Shown one piece after another: positions 55,609 through 64,000 of a stretch of 64,000 nucleotides of DNA. The DNA comes from Melieria omissa. Its lineage: Eukaryota; Arthropoda; Insecta; Diptera; Ulidiidae. Position numbers and translations under genes: made by a program. The notes below the pieces were generated by a model. The model saw only the letters and a program-made list of their open reading frames with translations. It was not told the DNA's origin and did no database searches. Location: the NCBI GenBank assembly GCA_963971225.1, contig OZ020269.1:102961067-103025066 (forward strand). The letters are read 5' to 3'. Numbering within the stretch: position 1 is the stretch's first letter; each line of letters opens with the position of its first letter.

Positions 55609-56118
55609 TTGATCCCTCTTTTTTTGGCTGGAAAATGGACTTCTGCAATCGTTACAGAGTTAAAACATTTGCGCATGAATAACGTTTTTTTTCGCACCAT
55701 AAAACGATACAAGGAGACCGGCTCTGTTAAAAAACGGAATGGTGGTGGCCGTCAACCAACTCCGACGTCCGCTGAGAATGTAAAAGAGGTGAGAAGCAAA
55801 TTATCCCGAAATCCAGGTCGAAGCGGAAACTTGATGGCAAAGGACATACGTCAGCCAAGCTTTTCAAAAAAAGAGCGTTGGATATTCCAGCAGGACTCTG
55901 TACCTGCTCATAAGGCTCGAACTGCGCAGTGTTGGCTTCAACACAACGCCCCAGCGTTCATTTCGACAACGGAATGGCCATCGTCTTCACCAGACCTCAA
56001 ACCTATTGATTTTGCCATATGGGGCATTTTGGAAAGTAAGGTCTTGCAAAATAAATATGAAAGCATCGATGCCCTGAAACATCGATCCATGACTGGAAGA
56101 AAATTCCGCAGGGTGTAA
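55609..56118 (+). pseudogene. maT-like (DD37D) transposase with internal deletion
   Basis: The open frame joins two separated parts of a transposase. The N-terminal HTH region reads TIKRYKETGSVKKRNGGGRQ then SKLSRNPGRSGNLMAKDI. The text then jumps to the second catalytic block WIFQQDSVPAHKA and to EWPSSSPDLKPIDFAIWG. Between Asp of QQD and Asp of PID lie 37 residues, the DD37D spacing of maT elements. The segment that should hold the first catalytic Asp (about 100 residues) is deleted near 55850-55865 without frame loss. The C terminus diverges after NKYESIDALK. It may make a catalytically dead DNA-binding protein (inference). Terminal repeats not found. Confidence 0.8.
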
Positions 56119-56284
56119 TTCGAGCTTCTTGCGTTCCATTTGCCAGTCGATTCGCTGCTGTTATTGAGTCAAAAGGGGTCATATTGAAAACTAAGTAAAA
56201 GTCCTTAAAAAGAATAACCATAAAACAATAGACGAATGCTTAACAAAATAAGTGCGAAAGCTTCCATTAAATTTTGATTAAGTT

Positions 56285-56680
56285 GGTACAGAAAGTATGA
56301 TTATGGTGCTGTTGCTGTGATTTTTATTATAATCACGTTGACAACGACGTCGTTTTAGAGTCGTGTGGCCCTATCATCACCTTTCTCAATGTGTTTGGGC
56401 CATTTGGCGACTGAAAAACATGAATGTGATGCTGTTGCTGTCATTTTCATTGTTATTAAGTAGTTTACTACGAGTACATGGCGACGGTTGAAGAAGATGT
56501 CATCTTGTAGTCATGTGGCTCTGTCGCTGCTGTTTTCAATGTGTTCGGGCCAATAGGTGCACACAAAAACATGATTGTGATGCTGTTGCTGCCGCTTTCA
56601 TTGTAATCAAGTAGTTGACTACACGGCAACGATTGAAGCCGAATCTTTTCTTGTCACAAGCCATCTTTGTCATATTACGA
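56285..56680 (+). repeat. ~125-150-bp tandem repeat, ~2.7 units
   Basis: ATG(G/T)TGCTGTTGCTG starts at 56305, 56427 and 56578. Units share TTTCATTGT.AT.AAGTAGTT, CGACGGTTGAAG-like and CAATGTGTT(T/C)GGGCCA. Confidence 0.75.
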
Positions 56681-56716
56681 GCAAGTCTATAGATATGAGC
56701 GTTAGTCGCGTGGACT

Positions 56717-56961
56717 TTAACCCTTTCGGGACTACTGGGATAATACGTTCCAGCAAGTGCTTAATGCTTCTCAAAACAATTATTCAAATATTACGACCCA
56801 CGCAAAATATTTTTCCGATTTCGTTGTTCCCGCATAAAAGGATGATTTCAAAATTTGTGAACATCCAATATAATTTTCTAATCCCAACATTCATAGCATG
56901 AGAATATTTCGACTGAGAATTATTTGGATTTCAAAATTAAACTCCGTCCCGAAAGGGTTAA
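56717..56961. mobile_element. piggyBac-type MITE (245 bp with TTAA)
   Basis: TTAA at 56717-56720 and 56958-56961. Perfect 12-bp inverted ends CCCTTTCGGGAC / GTCCCGAAAGGG. The interior differs from the 90-bp copies at 32.7 and 60.0 kb. Confidence 0.85.
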
Positions 56962-56969
56962 GACAGCTT

Positions 56970-57540
56970 TGAATGTTATATACCCTTAAGATTGCTAGTC
57001 TGTATGGTTTCAGGCGTGGGACTATAATCAAATGAAATGATGGGAAACAATAAAAAAAAAATTTGAAATTAAGTTATATGAAATGACATGAAAACTCTGA
57101 GTTGATACAAAATAAAGTGAAATGCAATAAATTTTTAGTAAATAGTCAAATAAATATGTCCTCAGGGACATTTAGGACTTACAACGACCGAAAGAGAAAA
57201 AACTGAACAACAGTTCATTCAGTAAGTTCGTTTATGGCTCTCAAAAAAAAAATTCTCTAATAAGTGGTGGCAAATCATTTGTTATTGAGATTTAAGTTAA
57301 TGCGGATCGATACTGATCCTTTATTTTTTCATTTCTTTTGCTAAAAGATTACATACAAATCACAAACCGTAAGTACTGTGTGACTATTAACTAAATCTTC
57401 AAATTTATTTTCCTTAGCAGCCGCTTCTTGAACCACCATCCACCATCCTAATCGAACTGACTAGTTGAGCCCACTGCGTTCTCTCACTATCAAAATTCGC
57501 CGCTCTAACGTCCCTCTTCTCACCAATTTAGAGTACCGCA
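56970..57540. other. AT-rich spacer
   Basis: Nothing supported. Confidence 0.3.
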
Positions 57541-58530
57541 ATTGCTAGTGCAAACTTCTACTGGTACTACTTATACAGTTGCCAGCAGCATTTGCCATTC
57601 AAGCGACCTGACTGCGCTATAAACTTGATTAGGAATATGCATGAGATGCAGCCAAGCGATATCGCTGGGCCTTAATATACTATAGCATGTTAATGGTCGC
57701 ACTGCAATGCGCCGACGACTAAAGTGGCGGCGGAAAACACGGCCATCAGCGTCACCATCGTCGACACCATCAATTGCCGCACGCGCAGTTGCGCATGCGC
57801 AAACCGTAACAGCGTCGCCGCATCGACTAATTAACGCTACACCCAGCGCTGGCGCGAAAACGCATGCTGGCGTTTTCTGCGAAGGCCGACAACAGCAGTC
57901 GGGACAATTGCAATGTCCGACAAACACTCACACACACGCACACAAGTGTGCGACCAGTCGTTGAACTCGTCAGCCAACATTGACGTAGCGAGCAGTGGAG
58001 GGGCGCGACCACAAACAATAGCATCAATAGTGTGGAGATTAATTGAATCATTCACACTTTGAGAACGCACACAAACACACACAGACATACACACTCAGGC
58101 GGTCTCACAACTGGCTGCGCCCAGGAACAGGACGCGTCTTTTCTGTCGTTATGCAGATATGCCGCTTGCATAATTTACCTGCTGGCAGCACACATGGGAC
58201 TGGTTCTTGTTGTTGTTGTTATTGTTGTAGTTGCAATGATGGCCTTATTCCTGTGCGTGGCCAGAAATGATCTATCGTTTTCCATTTTAATAGAAATTCA
58301 TTATTTTCGCTGGCCATGTCGCGACGTGTGGCGCGCCAGTTTGTTTTGACGTTGCAGCATAAGAAATGTTGTGACTTTTTATTAGTTCATTAAACGTTGC
58401 ACGCATGCGCCTGATTTATTTATTGTGCATGTTGCGTCAAGGGTTCTTGGCAATTTGATTTGTTTTGGTCGGTTCTTGGTCGCTTTGATTAATGCATTGC
58501 AGCAATAGAAATTGACTTAAGGGTTCGAGA
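57540..58530. other. GC-richer unique DNA island
   Basis: CA tracts (57925-57945, 58065-58095) and GTTGTTGTTGTTATTGTTGT at 58208. Open frames on both strands without domains. Confidence 0.4.
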
Positions 58531-58599
58531 TTTGCAGCAAGCAAAAACATAATGTGGAGGGTTTTTTTGCCTTCGATTTAATATATGTATGTAGATGAT

Positions 58600-58697
58600 G
58601 GCATAAAACTGTAGGTCCCTTCAAACCTTGTATAAACATTAGCTAGGCCTTAGTTTCGTAATTAGGCTGTCGTGCCAGTCAAGAAGAAGAAGAAGAT
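58600..58697 (+). mobile_element. SINE family B, partial copy
   Basis: GGCCTTAGTTTCGTAATTAG then CGTGCCAGTC and an (AAG)n tail, parallel to 11500-11562. The tRNA-like head is missing. Confidence 0.55.
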
Positions 58698-58699
58698 AT

Positions 58700-59040
58700 T
58701 TTAAAAGATTTAAAAATATTTTTGTTTATCTTTTAGGGAAAGTAGGATCTTTGGAACGACTGTGTGATTTGGCTTCAAGCTTCATTGGTCAAGAAATTCA
58801 AGAATTCTTTAGGCAAGTCTTCAATATCCGGTCTCTTCTTTGGCGGTCCTTCCCGGAGTCTCCACCGTATAGCACTTTTAGTCATTTGATTTTACTTTCA
58901 TATTTTTTAGGGTTGCTACACCACTCGGCCATATTGCTTTCACATTTCAGTAATCTTAGTTGACATTAGTGAAAATGACTCAATGCTGAGTACATATTTT
59001 TAGTTCATCATTTTTTGTGCAATGAAGTCATATTTTGAGG
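58700..59040. other. Spacer, nothing recognised
   Basis: A 70-codon frame (58751-58963) has no recognisable features. Confidence 0.3.
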
Positions 59041-59044
59041 CGCT

Positions 59045-59205
59045 CGACGCAACTGTAGAAGGTCGATGACATAGAGACTCGCCGTGTCTTCGGTAGAAAG
59101 ACCAAATTGAGGGCGCTCTATCATCTCTTGGTCTGACCAACTGGGGAAGTCGGCAGGCCGTAACCCGGTAACGGGTTGCTGTGATCAGTAAAGTAAGTTA
59201 GTGGT
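59045..59205 (+). mobile_element. 3' fragment of the 44-kb LINE family
   Basis: GAGACTCGCCGTGTCTTCGG, ATCTCTTGGTCTGACCAACT and CGTAACCCGGTAACGGGTTG align with the last ~150 bp of the 44-kb copy. Decayed. Confidence 0.75.
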
Positions 59206-59209
59206 TTGT

Positions 59210-59880
59210 ATTTATATTTATTTATTTATTTCTTTAATTAATTAAATAATCTAGAAATACAGTATTCCTTACAGATTATGTAGAACTAGTGAGACCATTA
59301 CTGTTTACTATGTAATTAATTCATTTAATATTAGCTTAAAGCTATTTTTAGAAATTGAAAAGTCAATTGCCAAAGAATTTGAGAGCGAATTCAGTTCTTT
59401 TAAAGCTCTATATATGGGAGCATGGGAAGCGTACACAGTTCTGACGCATTCAAGTAAGAATATATCATTACTCCGAAGACTTCTAGCAGGAATATGAAAG
59501 GAAATGCGCTCAAGCAGTCATGGGGAATCAATCACTCCACTAATAATGTCGAAAACAAAGGAAAGTGAAAGAATAACCCTCCTACTGTGTAGCGATTTTA
59601 AGTTGATTAACATACATCGTGCATCATAAGATGGAATAGGATCGACAAAATTCAACGATCTCAATGCAAATCGTACAAACGATTTCTGAATGCGTTCGAG
59701 TCTATTGATATGACAAACACGATACGGTCTCCAAATAAAAATATTTGAAACAACATTAAACACCGCTCTAATATTCGCCATAATAATATGAAACTTTCTC
59801 ACCAAAATCGTAATGAATATCATTTCATAGCCACCGTTTTTAACTGATTTAGCTCTCTGGATTTTTTTCCTGTTTGATTG
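59210..59880 (-). mobile_element. LINE 3' fragment with (TAAA)n tail, minus strand
   Basis: The minus-strand frame 59823-59518 reads YRVCHINRLERIQKSFVRFA then LRSLNFVDP, PSYDARCMLINLKSLHSRR and FVFDIISGVIDSP, the post-RT region of Jockey/CR1-group LINEs. The RT core is absent. The downstream end has TTATTTATTTATTTATTT on the + strand at 59217-59233, the probable (TAAA)n 3' tail. Confidence 0.7.
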
Positions 59881-60012
59881 ACTCGGAAAACTATTACAGG
59901 GAAACTAGTTATAGTTATGAAAATGTGATAATACAAAGATAGAAGATGATCCTGATCTAAAAATTGAATACCACAAATCTGGAGAACTGGATCAAGTGCT
60001 GCTTTAATTGCA

Positions 60013-60102
60013 TTAACTCTTTCCGACACGATTCCCTATATATGGGACTACAACCCCATATTTTCAACTGAATCAGTTTATTTTCATGTCAGAGAGGGTT
60101 AA
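60013..60102 (+). mobile_element. piggyBac-type MITE (90 bp with TTAA), sister of 32.7 kb
   Basis: TTAA at 60013-60016 and 60099-60102. Shares TAT(A/T)T.GGACTACA.CCCATA and GTTTATTTTCATGTC with 32663-32753. Confidence 0.75.
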
Positions 60103-60179
60103 AGTGGATGGAGTTTGAAAGGATGCAACATAGTTTTTTGGAAAATAAACGTGTATTTTTAATGATAAGAGAAAACTCT

Positions 60180-61640
60180 TTGATTTTTTTGATCCAGATG
60201 GCTTACGAATAGGAAAATATGCCGTGTATGGAAGAATCAAATCGAGAAGACCTTTTTAGAATTTGGTCAAACCATTGAAAACGTTCCTTTAGAGAACATA
60301 CTATATATGAAAGAATGAAATCGAGGAGACTCAAATCGAAAGACTCAGATCGGAAGAATCAAATCGAAAAGAATGCACAGAGTTTGAGGGAAACTCTCTC
60401 CTTTAAAGAGCATGCAATGGGGTGAAAGAATCAAATCAATAAGAGTCCCACTATATGGTCGGTTTCACTCCTTTACGGAACATGCCATGCATGGAGTAAT
60501 CAAATCTAGAAGACCTATTTAGAATATGACATGGATAGAAGGATCAAATCGAGAAGACCTTTTCAGAATTTGGCCAGACCACTGGAAACGTTCCTTTAGA
60601 GAACATGCCATGCATGGAAGAATAAAATCGAGAAGACTTTCGCAGAGTTTGGACAGATTCAGTGGAAACGTTTCCTTAGACAAGGCCGGCCTCGATAGTC
60701 CAGCGGGTAGCGCGCTGGCTTCTCATACCAAAGGCCCCAAGTTCGATTCCTGGCTCGGGCTGGTGAAAAACGTGTCTACTTCTATCGCTATCCACATGAA
60801 GGGAATGAGAATTACAAGAATCGCACAAGTGCGCTCTTAGCAGGCAATGGCAAAACCTCCAAGTGTGAACGAAAAAATGCCAATCGCCGTTCGGATTCGG
60901 CGTTAAACTGTAGGTCCCCTCCCTCCCTTTCCCCATCCGCTTGGCTTGACATATGTTGGCAAAACAGTGTTGCATACACAGTTCGAAAACGGGTGAAATA
61001 TGTGGTATCACAATGGGTCTTTCAGGCCTCCGAGTGTGTCTCTTATAGAGGCAGCCACCGCAACCTAACCTAACCTTCCCTTAGAGAACATTCCATGTAT
61101 TCAAGAATCTGAACTGGAACTGAAAATACCTTATCAGAGTGTCTTGGACCCAATTGAAACGATCCTTTTAAGAATATGCCATTTATTCAAGAATCAAATT
61201 GAAAAGATCGTCTGAGAGTTTGGTCGGACCCACTGTTAACTTTTCTTTTCACGTATTCAAGAATCAACCCAATAGAAACGGTTGTTTTGAAAATATGCCA
61301 TGTATTCAACTTCTTCTTTCCAAATTGAAAAGATTATTTTAGAGTTTTATTGGACCCACTGTTAATTTTTCTTTGATAGAAGAATGATGTCGAGAAGACC
61401 TCAAAGGATTTTTTTGGACCATTGGAAACGTTTCTTTAGAGAACATGCCATGGATAGATGAATCAATTTGAGAAGACCTTTTTAGAGTTTAGTTAGAACC
61501 ATTGTTTACTTTTCTTTTGAGAATATGACATAGATATGTAGAAAAATGAAGTCAAGAAGACCTTCTCAGCGTTTGGTCGGACCCACTAGAAAATATCCTT
61601 TTGACATCAAGAAGCCCTTTTTGGAGTTTGGTCGAACTCA
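60180..61640 (+). repeat. Degenerate minisatellite interrupted by a SINE
   Basis: GAGAA(C/T)AT(G/A)CCATG-type anchors recur near 60294, 60478, 60601, 61083, 61172, 61288, 61440 and 61513. Phrases between them are GAATCAAAT(C/T)GAGAAGACC and TTTGGTC(A/G)GACCCA(T/C)TG. The array is split at 60684-61075 by SINE family A. Confidence 0.7.
60684..61075 (+). mobile_element. tRNA-derived SINE, family A, full length
   Basis: Head GGCCGGCCTCGATAGTCCAG; box A region GCGGGTAGCGCGCTGG; CTCATACC; box B GTTCGATTCC at 60741-60750. Body of ~290 bp, tail CAACCTAACCTAACC. It is flanked by TTTCCTTAGA (60671-60680) and TTCCCTTAGA, a likely target duplication. The head matches the layout of tRNA-Met(CAT). Confidence 0.85.
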
Positions 61641-61750
61641 GAGATGTTGGGTTAGAACTCAAGTTATAAATAATTTTGACAATTCAATGAAAAATTATTT
61701 TTAATCTGGAAAACTTTTTTGTTATTAATTTTTTTATTAATATCTTAGAG

Positions 61751-62274
61751 TTATGGGCCAGTTACTCATGACACAGAACATAAACTTAACCATAAACATA
61801 AACTTAGAAAATTTGAGCGATTACTCAAAACTTTATTTCCGTAAACATAAACTTAAAAATCAGCTGATTAGCTGAGCGACAATATTGCCACTTCGATTTC
61901 TCCATCTCGTGAACAATCAAATTCAAACTTTTCACGACATTTTTTTACTTGCTATTATTAAATGTTTGAGCATCCAACGACTAAAATTATTGATATATTT
62001 ACGAAACTAATAAAAATTGCAATCCATTTTGTATATTTTACAAATTATTTTAATTTGTTTACTTTTCAATTTATTCCGAAGAGAGTGGCAACATTTTTTT
62101 CGTTTTCCGTAAACATAAACTTAGAAACCAAAACGAAACAGATTTCTAAGTTTACGGTTAAGTTCTAAGTTTATGTTCTATGTCTCGGGTAACCAGTTGT
62201 ACAGCTTTCGGGTATGCCAGGTCGTGCTAGCTGACAAGTAAAACTAAGTTATGTCATGAGTAACTGGCCCATTA
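61751..62274. mobile_element. PIF/Harbinger-type MITE (518 bp)
   Basis: Perfect 20-bp inverted ends TGGGCCAGTTACTCATGACA (61754-61773) and complement (62252-62271), flanked by TTA (61751-61753, 62272-62274). Inside, (A/G)CATAAACTTA(A/G)-type phrases repeat at both ends in opposite orientation. No transposase. Confidence 0.88.
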
Positions 62275-62279
62275 CTTCA

Positions 62280-63300
62280 GAAAACAATTTTAAGTCGAGA
62301 AGCTTTTTATGCACAAGAAATCAATAGAAAGTCAAAGTCGAATTGTTAAAAGAAAACTTGTTTACTAGTCAAGAAATCAGTGAGTTAGTTTGGATGTCTG
62401 TGAAAGAAACAAAACAAAAATATTACTAAAACGGAAAAACCAAATTGAGAAAGACCAAGTTTGAGTTTGACTGCTTAAGTTATGAAATTATTTGGGAAAT
62501 TTGGATGCTGCAAAATATCTTTTTAGAAAGGAAGTTGAAAAAAGGCTGAGTTGGTTGGATTGATTGGTTCTAAGGTTCTAGTTAGCGCATAGATGTCGTT
62601 TTGATACCGTTTTGATATCATCAACCCAGTAGTATTGTCTTCTGCAGAATTTTGTTTCTACATTCGGTCCCAGATTTTGATGAAGGCAAGTACCAAGTTC
62701 GCAATGCATTTGCTATTTCTACGAAATTGCGACATACATATTGAAAAGTGTCTTCCGCCGTCTTCTCGACAAGGCCGGACGGGCAAAGAGCAGGTGATGG
62801 ACGGTTTTCATTTGATTTGGGTTCTCACAACTATGGTAGCAGATATTAAAGGGGATGTCCTTTTAAGCTGCGGGCTCTTCAATGCACCTGTTCTGGAGGC
62901 CCTTATTTCATAGGGAAAAAATTTTTTAATTTCTTTTAAATTTTTTCAATTTTTTTCTTCCATTTTTCCTAACTTTTTCAAATATGAAAAATTCAAATTC
63001 CATTCAAAATTACATAAAATTTGCGTGATTACTTATAATTTGCTTTTGCGTTGCTAATTTCAGCTTTGAAAAATTTGCATAGTTAAAGTTTTCAACTTTA
63101 AAACCTACGTTGCATGTTGCAAAACGTACTATGTGTGCAAAAAAACACACACACATACATACAAAATCATAAACGCAACCCACCATTTGCTAATAAACCA
63201 ACGAATGTCTTTTCGTTTGCAATCTCCGCACACTTTAAGTATTCAAAAAGCATTTTAGTGGCTGCTGCAACAAGGGTTTTAAATTTTTTTAGGTTTCGTT
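62280..63300. other. AT-rich spacer
   Basis: Contains a T-rich stretch (62917-62970) and a short CA tract near 63145. Nothing else supported. Confidence 0.3.
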
Positions 63301-64000
63301 TATGAAATGCCTTGTCATAAAAGTATTAAACATATTTTTACTGCCCGAAATGCGGCCCAAAGTGGTGGCTCCTTATTTGTGGTTGTCGTAAAGACACTGA
63401 AACTCTTTGGCCGACGGGCTGTGCACTCCACACGCGGACGTCTTTGTTACGGACAAATCGACATATTCGTTCATATGTGCATTTGTATGCAATAAACATT
63501 TCCCTTTGGCATTTGCTGTTGAAAAGCGATGCGACTACTTGGACGATCGCCGGTATGCATTATGGGTTAGTTAGTTAGTTAGTGAGAGATGAGACGAGAC
63601 GGCAAAGCGGCGAGCAGTAAAAACAAATCATACGCTGCCACACTCTCGCGGGATTAGCTTGGCTGGAGATGGCTGCCGGTCGCTGCTGGTGCTGCTTATT
63701 GCTCTTGTTGTTGTTGTTGTTGTTATTGTGCTGCTGTATAATAACAATAAAACGAGCAGTCCACTTCACGCCGCCGCCGAAAAAGTCACATTTGAATTGC
63801 CACCAATTCCCTGCGCTAATAAATTATGTGCTATTCCTTGGCCGGCGCAGACAACCCGATCAGACCGGATCGGACCCATTCAAGAAAAGCAACAAAATTA
63901 TGGAAAATCTCGCTTTAATTCCGTTCAATGATAAAAGACAATGAATACATGTGAATGCGTTTGCCCGACGATCCGCCCATGCAGCGCGCACACAGAGCGA
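63300..64000. other. GC-richer unique DNA island
   Basis: GTTA tetranucleotide run at 63566-63583 and a GTTGTTGTTG run at 63702-63727. The Val/Leu-rich frames at 63659-63944 follow the GTT run and are not taken as genes. Confidence 0.4.

Noticed and set aside
57571..57927. 118-codon cysteine-rich minus-strand frame
   Set aside because: No signal peptide or cysteine pattern of a known family, overlaps open frames on the other strand and a CA tract.
60684..60767. Possible functional tRNA gene
   Set aside because: The arms do not pair properly and the sequence continues into a repeated SINE body; two further copies confirm a SINE.
63659..63944. Membrane-like Val/Leu-rich small protein
   Set aside because: The hydrophobic run is encoded by a GTT repeat, read in two frames with equal openness.

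Overview
The window reads as non-coding, transposon-loaded nuclear DNA of a higher dipteran, most likely a tephritid-like fruit fly (inference). The signs are a 54-61 bp intron, TATA/initiator promoters with a CAACATG start context, insect-type mariner, maT, ITmD37E, hAT and Jockey-group elements, tRNA-derived SINEs, and GTT/GCA-rich unique DNA. There is no prokaryotic gene, CRISPR array, rRNA gene or genuine tRNA gene. No large host protein-coding exon was found.

The layout is a mosaic. Islands of GC-richer unique DNA with GTT, CA and GCA tracts lie near 3.1-4.0, 7.2-7.8, 8.2-9.1, 14.4-15.9, 20.8-22.1, 25.1-26.0, 29.1-30.5, 40.4-41.2, 43.4-44.3, 48.3-49.7, 52.9-54.5, 57.5-58.5 and 63.3-64.0 kb. 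They look like ancestral intergenic or intronic DNA. Between them sit AT-rich DNA, minisatellites and mobile elements. Those with readable protein or termini are: an ITmD37E-like element (0-1.2 kb), hAT-type MITEs (2.4, 2.7, 7.8 kb), several LINE relics (5.3, 9.4, 9.7, 10.2, 24.3, 27.3, 32.8, 59.0, 59.2 kb), a TA-flanked foldback element (13.3-14.4 kb), two SINE families, a recent 5'-truncated LINE with a 12-bp target duplication (44.4-46.4 kb), a complete mariner (50.9-52.2 kb), a deleted maT (55.6 kb), TTAA-flanked MITEs (32.7, 56.7, 60.0 kb) and TTA-flanked MITEs (54.9, 61.8 kb).

The most interesting part is 30.7-38.7 kb. Three paralogous, same-strand, two-exon genes each have a conserved promoter (TATAAATA, GATAAG and a Dorsal-like TGTGGAAAATCACA box), a short exon 1, a 54-61 bp phase-0 intron, a conserved signal peptide and a conserved 3' UTR. 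The encoded mature peptides are unrelated: gene 1 gives a 20-residue peptide with two cysteines, gene 3 gives a 14-residue Pro/aromatic peptide without cysteine, and gene 2 has a stop codon exactly at the end of the signal peptide. This is the pattern of a rapidly diversifying secreted effector family, plausibly immune-induced; function is inference. Mobile elements have rearranged the cluster: a LINE and a hAT fragment separate genes 1 and 2, and a 1,557-bp Transib-like element with a CGTCG target duplication sits in the promoter of gene 3 between its GATA box and TATA box.

Other repeats include a 1.4-kb TTAGTC hexanucleotide array directly downstream of the recent LINE, a 93-bp minisatellite (16.3-17.2 kb), a 2-kb purine-strand tract ending in seven 41-bp repeats (18.3-20.4 kb), an AT satellite (12.7-13.2 kb) and an AATTG-rich tract (42.3-43.4 kb).
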